Source: Allodiplogaster sudhausi (Eukaryota; Nematoda; Chromadorea; Rhabditida; Diplogasteridae). From it: a DNA stretch of 64,000 nt. The position numbers and the translations under genes were made by a program. Shown in pieces: positions 13,561 to 26,660 of the stretch. Within the stretch, counting starts at the first letter, position 1; the number at the start of each line of letters is the position of its first letter. Where the stretch lies: assembly GCA_945643635.1 (NCBI GenBank), contig CALZFC010000155.1, positions 1 to 64,000 on the forward strand, in the 5' to 3' direction. The notes under the pieces are model-generated. The model saw nothing but the letters and a program-made list of their open reading frames with translations, was not told where the DNA came from and searched no databases.

Positions 13561-15126
13561 ACAAAAAAAAAAGCAGAGAGTAAGGGGAGGATGGGAGAGA
13601 ACTGATAGAAGTGTCTCTCTCTCTCTTTTTCTGAGTTGTAAGCGTATATATTTAATGTTCTTTCATGTGTTCGTGGAATGTTTGGTGTTTGGCAGCTTGT
13701 CAAGTTGCGAGAGAGAAAGTTTAACGTTGTTCTGCAAGTACGTTAGATACATGAGAAGAACCGCCTTTCTCTGCTGCATCCGACACCATAGAGAGAGGCG
13801 GCTCTTTATGGCTCTCTCTATTTTTAATTCTATTTTAAAGAGTTTTTGTGCACATATGGCTGCATGTCTTGATGTGTGTCTGGCAGCTTGCCAAGTGGCG
13901 AGAGAGACACTTTAACGTTGTTCTGCAAGTACGTTAGACACGTCAGAAGAACCGCCTTTCTCTGCTTCATGTGTTCTAAGTGCTATTATAGAAATCTTCA
14001 AATTTTTCTGGTCATTTTGAGCAATCAACTATGTTTCTGCGATAAAAATGAAGCAAGATACAAAGAAATTGCCTTTCCCGAAACCACTACACGTTGAGCT
14101 AAGAAGGCCATCTCAACTCGACGTCACGTCAAGCCAAGAAGGCCATCTCAACTCGACGTCACGTCAAGCCAAGAAGGCCATCTCAGCTCGACGTCACGTC
14201 AAGCTAAGAAGGCCATTCCATGTGTTCGCAAGGAACATCAAAAAATGAGCGGCCAGGCTCACAGGCTAACCAACCGTGAGGAGGTGCCTGGAATTCGCCG
14301 ATTAAACCGATTTCTGGGGTGCCCATGAACCGGCGCACACTATACTTGACGGCTTTTCGACCAAAATTTTTTTCTCAGCGGTTCCAATTTTTTTTGTTCT
14401 CAGACCTCGGATGAGGAAACTTCTTTTAAATGTCTAATCGTTCAGACTTACTTTTATACAACATTACATAGCTAAAAAAAACCGCCTTTCTCTGTAGAAA
14501 AATGTAGGATAGAGAGAGACACAGCTTCCGAGCTCTCTCTAAATGTTTTACGCTAAATTAAAGACTTGTGATTACATATGGCTGGCTCAACTGCACACAA
14601 AGATTAGAAGAGAATATCAGCTCGGAGTGATAGTTTTAATATGCTTCCTTTATTTCAGATTGCTCTAAATGAGCCTGGCCGCAAAAACTGCAGTTCCAAA
14701 CGGTCGCAAGGAACCGCAGAACCTGCAGTTCCAAGCGTTCGAAAGGAACCGCAAAAGCTGCAGTTCCAAGCGTTCGCAAGAAACCGCCAAAGCAGCGGTT
14801 CCATGCGTTCGCAAGTAAGGGCAAAAAATGAGCGGCCAGGCCCACAGGCGAACCAACCGTGTGGCGGTGCCTTGAATTCGCCGAACGGAATGCAGAGCCA
14901 GGAAGGCAGACCCAAGAGTGAGGAGCTACCTCAAACTTGGGTAACTAAACCGGCGTTTGAAAGAAAGTGCTGGATGCCTATGAATTTGCGCAACCTACAC
15001 TTGCCGAGTTTTCGAAGGGAGTTCATGATGCTGAGTGTGCGTACTTGGAATGCTGGCAAAGTGCCAAAAAATTATTATTTTAAGAGTTTTACTGCTTTAA
15101 AGGTTACATAAAATTACAAAAAAAAT
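13561..15126 (+). repeat. Edge cycle: spacer, C-type and D-type modules
   Basis: Includes a duplicated block (near 13709 and 13900) around TTTAACGTTGTTCTGCAAG, a C module with only three 35-bp units (14096-14215) and a D module with four (14688-14822). Internal C modules have five units, so unit number varies. Confidence 0.75.
14510..14541 (+). repeat. Perfect inverted repeat TAGAGAGAG / CTCTCTCTA
   Basis: Nine-base arms (14510-14518 and 14533-14541) around a 14-base loop. The same hairpin recurs between C and D in the other cycles (for example from about 17953, 21280, 26117, 27603, 30974 and 35229). A related hairpin with 10-base arms (ATAGAGAGAG) lies at 13788-13821. Confidence 0.8.
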
Positions 15127-15166
15127 CAGAGAGTAAGAGTAGAGTGTGAGAGACATGATAGAACTG

Positions 15167-15220
15167 TCTCTCTCTCACTTTCTCTCTCTCTATGTCGTCT
15201 CTCTCTCTCTTTCTTTCTAA
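15167..15220 (+). repeat. CT microsatellite at the start of module A
   Basis: CT-rich runs interrupted by TATGTCGT. Length differs from cycle to cycle (for example 18539-18596, 33258-33312, 41860-41912). Confidence 0.85.
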
Positions 15221-16405
15221 GTGAACAGGCTACTTCAGGACTTGATCGTGTACTTGTAAGTGTCTGTGAGAACGCTCAACGTGAATTATATACATCTCTC
15301 TGTAGCTCATTACAAAGCTCTTCCTTTGTACAATTCACTGGTATAGAGAGAGAGTCAACTTTCGGTTTCTTTGTAAGTGTTTTAATGTGTTTTAATGGAA
15401 AGACACACATATGTTGACATCGTGCTAAAAACTTTAAATGGCTTGTGAATGCGTTCAATGGCCACGAAAAAATGCAGATTTTTGCAGAGAGACAGAGGAA
15501 TACGAGAGGAAGACAGAGAAATAGAGAGAGAGTGGAAAAGTAAGTTGTAAGTGTATGTATTTAATGTATTTCATTTGTTTGGCTGTATGTTTGCAAGAGG
15601 TGCGAAGTGGTCGACGGAGGTGCGAAGTGAGAGTCGACGTCTGTTTTTCTCTGCCAACGCTATCTCGCCTTTTCGCGCCTGTGACTTTTTTTCTCTAACC
15701 TCTCAAAAACGCACCTATAACGGGCTGTTTTCGTCGAGGGGCGGAGCTAAGCGACTGTTTCGTTGTCTAACCTCCGTGTTTTGCGAGCAGCCTCGGTGAT
15801 CTCGCGTGTCGCAGCCTCGGCGAACTTGTTTTTCTTTTCTCTGCTCGTCTGATCTCTCGACTCATACCGCACTCTCGTCGTTTCTGCAGCTCTCATGCCT
15901 GCTCTCCTCTATTTCTCCCATGCATTTTGGTCCTAGTGACACTTCTGCTTGTGAACTATCTAGAGGAACTAGTTAACTAAGTTAAGCTACTTTCTGGAGT
16001 ACTACTACTTTAGGGAGCTAAACAACTTTAAAGAGCTAAGAAAAGTTTAGGAGTTTTTAGAGTTCAGAGGCTCACTTAAGCTTAGGGAGTTAAAGAAGAG
16101 TTAAGAAGTTTTTAGAGTTTCGGGACTCAGCTAAGCTAAGGAAAGAATAATTAAGGAGTTTTAGAGTTCAGGGTCTCAGCTAAGCTTAGGGAGCTAAAGA
16201 AGAGTTAAGGAGTTTTTAAAGTTTCGGGTCTCAGCAAAGCTTACGGAGTAAGAAGAGAGAGAGAGAGAGAGTAAGAAGAGAAAAGAAGACATCAAACGCT
16301 TTAAGAAGAGTTCAGAGCACGACAATACACAAAACATCAATTGGCATAATTTTATTATGTACTATTTATTTCAGATGACTCTAAGTGAACCTGGCCGCAA
16401 AAACT

Positions 16406-16545
16406 GCGGTTCCAAGCGTTCGAAAGGAACCGCAAAAACTGCAGTTCCATGCGATCGCAATAAACCGCAAAATTCGCAGTTCCATGCGATCGGAAGAAAC
16501 CGCAAAATTCGCAGGTTCAAGCGTTCGCAAGGAACTACAAAAAAT
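16406..16545 (+). repeat. 35-bp tandem repeats of module B with hairpin units
   Basis: GC(A/G)GTTCC starts at 16406, 16441 and 16476, with GCAGGTTC at 16511, an exact 35-bp period. The first unit holds GCGGTTCC (16406-16413) and GGAACCGC (16426-16433), a perfect 8-bp inverted repeat with a 12-base loop. D modules use the same unit type (14688, 14723, 14758, 14793). Confidence 0.9.
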
Positions 16546-17472
16546 GAGCGGCCACGCTCACAGGCGAGCCAAACGTGAGACTGCGCCTCGAAGTTGCAGA
16601 ATGAACCGAGTTCTGGAATGCCAGTAAACCAGTGCAACCTATACTTTACGGGTTTTCGACCAAAATTTTTTTCTCTATTTCGCTGTAACAGGCAATTTCA
16701 GGACTTGGACTTATACTTGTAAGTGTATGTCAAAATGCTTAACGTGAATTATACACAGCTCTCTGTAGCTCATTACAAAGCTCTTACTTTGTAGATTTCA
16801 CTGGTATAGAGAGAGAATCAACTTTTGGTCTCTTTGTATGTGTTTTAATCGGAAAAAACGCATAAACGCACATATGTTGGCATCGTGCCAAAAACTTTAA
16901 ATGACTTGTGAATGCGTTCAATGGACACGAGAAAAATGCAAATTTTTGCAGAGAGGCAGAGGAATGCAAGAGGAAGAGAGATAAATAGAGAGAGAGTGGA
17001 AAAGTAAGTTGTAAGTGTATATATTTAATGTTTTTCATGTGTTTGGCTGCATGTGTGGTTGAGACAGCGCGAATTGGCAAAGTGCCAATAATTATGAGGT
17101 GCGAAGAAATGAGCGAAATGAGGTGCAATGTGTGTTTTTTCTGCTTGCGTAGATTTTTTGCGATTTATTATGAATATTAACGTTAAGTATTGTGTACTTA
17201 CAGAGTTGTAAGCAGCATAATTGAGACTTTTGAGTTTAAAAAGCCTAAGGTCCTCGCACGAATTTGATCGTACTGTAGACGGCAAGAGTTTTACTGAGAG
17301 CTTATTGGTCGGCTGAGGGGAGGAGCTTAAAGTGCTCTTCTTATCATGTGTTCTAAGCGCTACTATAGAAATCTTCAAATTTTTCTGGTCATTTAGAGCA
17401 ATCAACTATGTTTCTGCGATAAAAATGAAGCAAGATACAAAGAAATTGCCTTTCCCGAAACCACTACACGTT

Positions 17473-17665
17473 GAGCTAAGAAGGCCATCTCAGCTCGACG
17501 TCACGTCAAGACAAGAAGGCCATCTCAGCTCGGCGTCACGTCAAGCCAAGAAGGCCATCTCAACTCGACGTCACGTCAAGCCAAGAAGGCCATCTCAGCT
17601 CGACGTCACGTCAAGCCAAGAAGGCCATCTCAGATCGACGTCACGTCAAGCTAAGAAGGCCATTC
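17473..17665 (+). repeat. 35-bp tandem repeats of module C
   Basis: CATCT occurs at 17486, 17521, 17556, 17591 and 17626, an exact 35-bp period, with consensus AAGCCAAGAAGGCCATCTCA plus GCTCGACGTCACGTC. Because 35 is not a multiple of three, all three frames are cycled and stay open, which creates long but meaningless open frames. Other arrays of the same unit: 14096-14215, 20810-20990, 25638-25830, 27125-27317, 30487-30680. The last unit drifts into the TTCGCAAGGAAC type found in modules B and D. Confidence 0.9.
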
Positions 17666-18498
17666 CATGTGTTCGCAAGGAACATCAAAAAATGAGCGGC
17701 CAGGCTCACAGGCTAACCAACCGTAAGGCGGGGCCTGGAATTCGCCGATTAAACCGATTTCTGGGATGCCCATGAACCGGCGCACACTATACTTGACGGT
17801 TTTTCGACCAAAATTTTTTTCTCAGCGGGGCCAATTTTTATTGTTCTCAGACCTCGGATGAGGAAACTTCTTTTAAATGTCAAATCGTTCAGACTTACTT
17901 TTATACAACATTACATAGCTAAAAAAAACCGCCTTTCTCTGTAGAAAAATGTAGGATAGAGAGAGACACAGCTTCCGAGCTCTCTCTAAATGTTTTACGC
18001 TAAATTAAAGACTTGTGATTACATATGGTTGGCTCAACTGCACACAAAGATTAGAAGAGAATATCAGCTCGGAGTGATAGTTTTAATATGCTTCCTTTAT
18101 TTCAGATTGCTCTAAATGAGCCTGGCCGCAAAAGCTGCAGTTCCAAGCGTTCGCAAGAAACCGCCAAAGCAGCGGTTCCATGCGTTCACAAGTAACGGCA
18201 AAAAATGAGCGGCCAGGCCCACAGGCGAACCAGCCGTGTGGCGGTGCCTTGAATTCGCCGAACGTAATGCAGAGCCAGGAAGACCCAAGAGTGAGGAGCT
18301 CCCTCAAACTTGGGTAACTAAACTGGCGTTTGAAAGAAAGCGCTGGATGCCTATGAATTTGCGCAACCTACACTTGCCGAGTTTTCGAAGGGAGTTCATG
18401 ATGCTGAGTGTGCGTACTTGGAATGCTGGCAAAGTGCCAAAAAATTATTATTTTAAGAGTTTTACTGCTTTAAAGGTTACATAAAATTACAAAAAAAA

Positions 18499-21400
18499 TC
18501 AGAGAGTAAGAGTAGAGTGTGCGAGACATGATAGAACTGTCTCTCTCTCTCTCTTTCTCTCTCTCTATGTCGTCTCTCTCTCTCTTTCTTTCTAAGTGAA
18601 CAGGCTACTTCAGGACTTGATCGTGTACTTGTAAGTGTCTGTGAGAACGCTCAACGTGAATTATATACATCTCTCTGTAGCTCATTACAAAGCTCTTCCA
18701 TTGTACAATTCACTGGTATAGAGAGAGAGTCAACTTTCGGTTTCTTTGTAAGTGTTTTAATGTGTTTTAATGGAAAGACACACATATGTTGACATCGTGC
18801 TAAAAACTTTAAATGGCTTGTGAATGCGTTCAATGGCCACGAAAAAATGCAGATTTTTGCAGAGAGACAGAGGAATACGAGAGGAAGACAGAGAAATAGA
18901 GAGAGAGTGGAAAAGTAAGTTGTAAGTGTATGTATTTAATGTATTTCATTTGTTTGGCTGTATGTTTGCAAGAGGTGCGAAGTGGTCGACGGAGGTGCGA
19001 AGTGAGAGTCGACGTCTGTTTTTCTCTGCCAACGCTATCTCGCCTTTTCGCGCCTGTGACTTTTTTCTCTAACCTCTCAAAAACGCACCTATAACGGGCT
19101 GTTTTCGTCGAGGGGCGGAGCTAAGCGACTGTTTCGTTGTCTAACCTCAGTGTTTTGCGAGCAGCCTCGGCGATCTCGCGTGTCGCAGGCGAACTTTTTT
19201 TCTTTTCTCTGCTCGTCAAATCTCTCGACTCATACCGCACTCTCGTCGTTTCTGCAGCTCTCATGCCCGCTCTCCAATCTCTCTCCATGGCTTTTTTTTC
19301 GGAGATACACTTCTGCTTGGGAACTATCTAGAGGAACTAGTTAACTAAGTTAAGCTACTTTCTGGAGTACTACTACTTCAGGGAGCTAAACAATTTTAAA
19401 GAGCTAAGAAAAGTTTAGGAGTTTTTAGAGTTCAGGGGCTCACTTAAGCTTAGGGAGTTAAAGAAGAGTTAAGAAGTTTTTAGAGTTTCGGGACTCAGCT
19501 AAGCTAAGGAAAGAATAATTAAGGAGTTTTAGAGTTCAGGGTCTCAGCTAAGCTTAGGGAGCTAAAGAAGAGTTAAGGAGTTTTTAAAGTTTCAGGTCTC
19601 AGCAAAGCTTACGGAGTAAGAAGAGAGAGAGAGAGAGTAAGAAGAGAAAAGAAGACATCAAAATCTTTAAGAAGAGTTCAGAGCACGACAATACACAAAA
19701 CATCAATTGGCATAATTTTATTATGTACTATTTATTTCAGATGACTCTAAGTGAACCTGGCCGCAAAAACTCCGGTTCCAAGCGTTCGAAAGGAACCGCA
19801 AAAACTGCAGTTCCATGCGATCGCAATAAACCGCAAAATTCGCAGTTCCATGCGATCGGAAGAAACCGCAAAATTCGCAGGTTCAAGCGTTCGCAAGGAA
19901 CTACAAAAAATGAGCGGCCACGCTCACAGGCGAGCCAAACGTGAGACTGCGCCTCGAAGTTGCAGATTGAACCGAGTTCTGGAATGCCAGTAAACCAGTG
20001 CAACCTATACTTTACGGGTTTTCGACCAAAATTTTTTTCTCTATTTCGCTGTAACAGGCAATTTCAGGACTTGGACTTATACTTGTAAGTGTATGTCAAA
20101 ATGCTTAACGTGAATTATACACAGCTCTCTGTAGCTCATTACAAAGCTCTTACTTTGTAGATTTCACTGGTATAGAGAGAGAATCAACTTTTGGTCTCTT
20201 TGTATGTGTTTTAATCGGAAAAAACGCATAAACGCACATATGTTGGCATCGTGCCAAAAAATGCAAATTTTTGCAGAGAGGCAGAGGAATGCAAGAGGAA
20301 GAGAGATAAATAGAGAGAGAGTGGAAAAGTAAGTTGTAAGTGTATATATTTAATGTTTTTCATGTGTTTGGCTGCATGTGTGGTTGAGACAGCGCGAATT
20401 GGCAAAGTGCCAATAATTATGAGGTGCGAAGAAATGAGCGAAATGAGGTGCAATGTGTGTTTTTTCTGCTTGCGTAGATTTTTTGCGATTTATTATGAAT
20501 ATTAACGTTAAGTATTGTGTACTTACAGAGTTGTAAGCAGCATAATTGAGACTTTTGAGTTTAAAAAGCCTAAGGTCCTCGCACGAATTTGATCGTACTG
20601 TAGACGGCAAGAGTTTTACTGAGAGCTTATTGGTCGGCTGAGGGGAGGAGCTTAAAGTGCTCTTCTTATCATGTGTTCTAAGCGCTACTATAGAAATCTT
20701 CAAATTTTTCTGGTCATTTAGAGCAATCAACTATGTTTCTGCGATAAAAATGAAGCAAGATACAAAGAAATTGCCTTTCCCGAAACCACTTCACGTTGAG
20801 CTAAGAAGGCCATCTCAGCTCGACGTCACGTCAAGACAAGAAGGCCATCTCAGCTCGGCGTCACGTCAAGCCAAGAAGGCCATCTCAACTCGACGTCACG
20901 TCAAGCCAAGAAGGCCATCTCAGCTCGACGTCACGTCAAGCCAAGAAGGCCATCTCAGATCGACGTCACGTCAAGCTAAGAAGGCCATTCCATGTGTTCG
21001 CAAGGAACATCAAAAAATGAGCGGCCAGGCTCACAGGCTAACCAACCGTGAGGCGGGGCCTGGAATTCGCCGATTAAACCGATTTCTGGGATGCCCATGA
21101 ACCGGCGCACACTATACTTGACGGTTTTTCGACCAAAATTTTTTTCTCAGCGGGGCCAATTTTTTTTGTTCTCAGACCTCGGATGAGGAAACTTCTTTTA
21201 AATGTCTAATCGTTCAGACTTACTTTTATACAACATTACATAGCTAAAAAAACCGCCTTTCTCTGTAGAAAAATGTAGGATAGAGAGAGACACAGCTTCC
21301 GAGCTCTCTCTAAATGTTTTACGCTAAATTAAAGACTTGTGATTACATATGGTTGGCTCAACTGCACACAAAGATTAGAAGAGAATATCAGCTCGGAGTG

Positions 21401-21825
21401 ATAGTTTTAATATGCTTCCTTTATTTCAGATTGCTCTAAATGAGCCTGGCCGCAAAAGCTGCAGTTCCAAGCGTTCGCAAGAAACCGCCAAAGCAGCGGT
21501 TCCATGCGTTCGCAAGTAACGGCAAAAAATGAGCGGCCAGGCCCACAGGCGAACCAACCGTGTGGCGGTGCCTTGAATTCGCCGAACGGAATGCAGAGCC
21601 AGGAAGGCAGACCCAAGAGTGAGGAGCTACCTCAAACTTGGGTAACTAAACCGGCGTTTGTAAGAAAGCGCTGGATGCCTATGAATTTGCGCAAACTACA
21701 CTTGCCGAGTTTTCGAAGGGAGTTCATGATGCTGAGTGTGCGTACTTGGAATGCTGGCAAAGTGCCAAAAAATTATTATTTTAAGAGTTTTACTGCTTTA
21801 AAGGTTACATAAAATTACAAAAAAA
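18499..21825 (+). repeat. Full A-B-C-D cycle (3,327 bp)
   Basis: Near-identical to the preceding cycle, with about 50 bases missing from the spacer near 20257 (an ACTTTAAATGACTTGTGAATG block is absent) and small changes near 19190. Confidence 0.85.
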
Positions 21826-24800
21826 TCAGAGAGTAAGAGTAGAGTGTGAGAGACATGATAGAATTGTCTCTCTCTCTTTCTCTCTCTCTATGTCGTCTCT
21901 CTCTCTCTTTCTTTCTAAGTGAACAGGCTACTTCAGGACTTGATCGTGTACTTGTAAGTGTCTGTGAGAACGCTCAACGTGAATTATATACATCTCTCTG
22001 TAGCTCATTACAAAGCTCTTACTTTGTACAATTCACTGGTATAGAGAGAGAGTCAACTTTCGGTCTCTTTGTAAGTGTTTTAATGTGTTTTAATGGAAAG
22101 ACACACATATGTTGACATCGTGCTAAAAACTTTAAATGGCTTGTGAATGCGTTCAATGGCCACGAAAAAATGCAGATTTTTGCAGAGAGACATAGGAATA
22201 CGAGAGGAAGACAGAGAAATAGAGAGAGAGTGGAAAAGTAAGTTGTAAGTGTATGTATTTAATGTATTTCATTTGTTTGGCTGTATGTTTGCAAGAGGTG
22301 CGAAGTGGTCGACGGAGGTGCGAAGTGAGAGTCGACGTCTGTTTTTCTCTGCCAACGCTATCTCGCCTTTTCGCGCCTGTGACTTTTTTTCTCTAACCTC
22401 TCAAAAACGCACCTATAACGGGCTGTTTTCGTCGAGGGGCGGAGCTAAGCGACTGTTTCGTTGTCTAACCTCCGCGTTTTGCGAGCAGCCTCGGTGATCT
22501 CGCGTGTCGCAGCCTCGGCGAACTTGTTTTTCTTTTCTCTGCTCGTCTGATCTCTCGACTCATACCGCACTCTCGTCGTTTCTGCAGCTCTCATGCCTGC
22601 TCTCCTCTATTTCTCCCATGCATTTTGGTCCTAGTGACACTTCTGCTTGTGAACTATCTAGAGTAAACTAGTTAACTAAGTTAAGCTACTTTCTGGAGTA
22701 CTACTACTTTAGGGAGCTAAACAACTTTAAAGAGCTAAGAAAAGTTTAGGAGTTTTTAGAGTTCAGGGGCTCACTTAAGCTTAGGGAGTTAAAGAAGAGT
22801 TAAGAAGTTTTTAGAGTTTCGGGACTCAGCTAAGCTAAGGAAAGAATAATTAAGGAGTTTTAGAGTTCAGGGTCTCAGCTAAGCTTAGGGAGCTAAAGAA
22901 GAGTTAAGGAGTTTTTAAAGTTTCGGGTCTCAGCAAAGCTTACGGAGTAAGAAGAGAGAGAGAGAGAGTGTAAGAAGAGAAAAGAAGACATCAAAGGCTT
23001 TAAGAAGAGTTCAGAGCACGACAATACACAAAACATCAATTGGCATAATTTTATTATGTACTATTTATTTCAGATGACTCTAAGTGAACCTGGCCGCAAA
23101 AACTGCGGTTCCAAGCGTTCGAAAGGAACCGCAAAAACTGCAGTTCCATGCGATCGCAATAAACCGCAAAATTCGCAGTTCCATGCGATCGGAAGAAACC
23201 GCAAAATTCGCAGGTTCAAGCGTTCGCAAGGAACTACAAAAAATGAGCGGTCACGCTCACAGGCGAGCCAAACGTGAGACTGCGCCTCGAAGTTGCAGAT
23301 TGAACCGAGTTCTGGAATGCCAGTAAACCAGTGCAACCTATACTTTACGGGTTTTCGACCAAAATTTTTTTCTCTATTTCGCTGTAACAGGCAATTTCAG
23401 GACTTGATCGTGTACTTGTAAGTGTCCGTGAGAACGCTCAACGTGAATTATATACTTCTCTCTGTAGCTCATTACAAAGCTCTTCCTTTGTACAATTCAC
23501 TGGTATAGAGAGAGAGTCAACTTTCGGTTTCTTTGTAAGTGTTTTAATGTGTTTTAATGGAAAGACACACATATGTTGACATCGTGCTAAAAACTTTAAA
23601 TGGCTTGTGAATGCGTTCAATGGCCACGAAAAAATGCAGATTTTTGCAGAGAGACAGAGGAATACGAGAGGAAGACAGAGAAATAGAGAGAGAGTGGAAA
23701 AGTAAGTTGTAAGTGTATGTATTTAATGTATTTCATTTGTTTGGCTGTATGTTTGCAAGAGGTGCGAAGTGGTCGACGGAGGTGCGAAGTGAGAGTCGAC
23801 GTCTGTTTTTCTCTGCCAACGCTATCTCGCCTTTTCGCGCCTGTGACTTTTTTTCTCTAACCTCTCAAAAACGCACCTATAACGGGCTGTTTTCGTCGAG
23901 GGGCGGAGCTAAGCGACTGTTTCGTTGTCTAACCTCCGTGTTTTGCGAGCAGCCTCGGTGATCTCGCGTGTCGCAGCCTCGGCGAACTTGTTTTTCTTTT
24001 CTTTGCTCGTCTAATCTCTCAATGCATAGTGATTCTCGTCGCTTTCTCTCGCTCTCATGCTTGCTCTCCTCTATTTCTCCCATGCAATTTGCTCCGAGAT
24101 ACACTTCAGCTTGGGAACTATCTAGAGGAACTAGTTAACTAAGTTAAGCTACTTTCTGGAGTACTACTACTTTAGGGAGCTAAACAACTTTAAAGAGCTA
24201 AGAAAAGTTTAGGAGTTTTTAGAGTTCAGGGGCTCACTTAAGCTTAGGGAGTTAAAGAAGAGTTAAGAAGTTTTTAGAGTTTCGGGACTCAGCTAAGCTA
24301 AGGAAAGAATAATTAAGGAGTTTTAGAGTTCAGGGTCTCAGCTAAGCTTAGGGAGCTAAAGAAGAGTTAAGGAGTTTTTAAAGTTTCGGGTCTCAGCAAA
24401 GTTTACGGAGTAAGAAGAGAGAGAGAGAGAGAGTAAGAAGAGAAAAGAAGACATCAAAGGCTTTAAGAAGAGTTCAGAGCACGACAATACACAAAACATC
24501 AATTGGCATAATTTTATTATGTACTATTTATTTCAGATGACTCTAAGTGAACCTGGCCGCAAAAACTGCGGTTCCAAGCGTTCGAAAGGAACCGCAAAAA
24601 CTGCAGTTCCATGCGATCGCAATAAACCGCAAAATTCGCAGTTCCATGCGATCGGAAGAAACCGCAAAATTCGCAGGTTCAAGCGTTCGCAAGGAACTAC
24701 AAAAAATGAGCGGCCACGCTCACAGGCGAGCCAAACGTGAGACTGCGCCTCGAAGTTGCAGAATGAACCGAGTTCTGGAATGCCAGTAAACCAGTGCAAC

Positions 24801-26660
24801 CTATACTTTACGGGTTTTCGACCAAAATTTTTTTCTCTATTTCGCTGTAACAGGCAATTTCAGGACTTGGACTTATACTTGTAAGTGTATGTCAAAATGC
24901 TTAACGTGAATTATACACAGCTCTCTGTAGCTCATTACAAAGCTCTTACTTTGTAGATTTCACTGGTATAGAGAGAGAATCAACTTTTGGTCTCTTTGTA
25001 TGTGTTTTAATCGGAAAAAACGCATAAACGCACATATGTTGGCATCGTGCCAAAAACTTTAAATGACTTGTGAATGCGTTCAATGGACACGAGAAAAATG
25101 CAAATTTTTGCAGAGAGGCAGAGGAATGCAAGAGGAAGAGAGATAAATAGAGAGAGAGTGGAAAAGTAAGTTGTAAGTGTATATATTTAATGTTTTTCAT
25201 GTGTTTGGCTGCATGTGTGGTTGAGACAGCGCGAATTGGCAAAGTGCCAATAATTATGAGGTGCGAAGAAATGAGCGAAATGAGGTGCAATGTGTGTTTT
25301 TTCTGCTTGCGTAGATTTTTTGCGATTTATTATGAATATTAACGTTAAGTATTGTGTACTTACAGAGTTGTAAGCAGCATAATTGAGACTTTTGAGTTTA
25401 AAAAGCCTAAGGTCCTCGCACGAATTTGATCGTACTGTAGACGGCAAGAGTTTTACTGAGAGCTTATTGGTCGGCTGAGGGGAGGAGCTTAAAGTGCTCT
25501 TCTTATCATGTGTTCTAAGCGCTACTATAGAAATCTTCAAATTTTTCTGGTCATTTAGAGCAATCAACTATGTTTCTGCGATAAAAATGAAGCAAGATAC
25601 AAAGAAATTGCCTTTCCCGAAACCACTACACGTTGAGCTAAGAAGGCCATCTCAGCTCGACGTCACGTCAAGACAAGAAGGCCATCTCAGCTCGGCGTCA
25701 CGTCAAGCCAAGAAGGCCATCTCAACTCGACGTCACGTCAAGCCAAGAAGGCCATCTCAGCTCGACGTCACGTCAAGCCAAGAAGGCCATCTCAGATCGA
25801 CGTCACGTCAAGCTAAGAAGGCCATTCCATGTGTTCGCAAGGAACATCAAAAAATGAGCGGCCAGGCTCACAGGCTAACCAACCGTAAGGCGGGGCCTGG
25901 AATTCGCCGATTAAACCGATTTCTGGGATGCCCATGAACCGGCGCACACTATACTTGACGGTTTTTCGACCAAAATTTTTTTTCTCAGCGGGGCCAATTT
26001 TTATTGTTCTCAGACCTCGGATGAGGAAACTTCTTTTAAATGTCAAATCGTTCAGACTTACTTTTATACAACATTACATAGCTAAAAAAACCGCCTTTCT
26101 CTGTAGAAAAATGTAGGATAGAGAGAGACACAGCTTCCGAGCTCTCTCTAAATGTTTTACGCTAAATTAAAGACTTGTGATTACATATGGTTGGCTCAAC
26201 TGCACACAAAGATTAGAAGAGAATATCAGCTCGGAGTGATAGTTTTAATATGCTTCCTTTATTTCAGATTGCTCTAAATGAGCCTGGCCGCAAAAGCTGC
26301 AGTTCGAAGCGTTCGCAAGAAACCGCCAAAGCAGCTGTTCCATGCGTTCACAAGTAACGGCAAAAAATGAGCGACCAGGCCCACAGGCGAACCAACCGTG
26401 TGGCGGTGCCTTGAATTCGCCGAACGGAATGCAGAGCCAGGAAGACCCAAGAGTGAGGAGCTACCTCAAACTTGGGTAACTAAACCGGCGTTTGAAAGAA
26501 AGCGCTGGATGCCTATGAATTTGCGCAACCTACACTTGCCGAGTTTTCGAAGGGAGTTCATGATGCTGAGTGTGCGTACTTGGAATGCTGGCAAAGTGCC
26601 AAAAAATTATTATTTTAAGAGTTTTACTGCTTTAAAGGTTACATAAAATTACAAAAAAAA
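21826..26660 (+). repeat. Compound cycle A-B-A-B-C-D (4,835 bp)
   Basis: At about 23400 a B module jumps directly back into A (GCAATTTCAGGACTTGATCG), so C and D were skipped once. The second A-B is followed by normal C and D modules. The shared TTCAGGACTTG at both sites explains the exchange. Confidence 0.8.

Larger units (their letters stand above)
15127..18498 (+). repeat. Full A-B-C-D cycle (3,372 bp)
   Basis: Reference cycle. A: 15127-16330; B: about 16331-17130; spacer and C: about 17131-18075; D: about 18076-18498. Polypyrimidine-CAG acceptor-like sites precede B (16376) and D (18106). Confidence 0.85.

Noticed and set aside
14641..15111. 156-codon plus-strand open frame ending in a recurring FRREFMMLSVRTWNAGKVP-type tail
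   Set aside because: It recurs in many modules, but when the tail (14932-15111) is compared with the diverged copy at 13377-13556, 17 of 19 changed codons change the amino acid. That is not the pattern of a selected protein. Long overlapping frames also exist on the other strand.
17473..17665. 35-bp direct repeats resembling a CRISPR array
   Set aside because: There are no spacers between repeats, units are contiguous, and the context is eukaryotic.
17332..17775. 147-codon open frame over the C-module repeats, present in five cycles
   Set aside because: It is a by-product of a stop-free 35-bp repeat read through all three frames. No domain or selection signal is seen.
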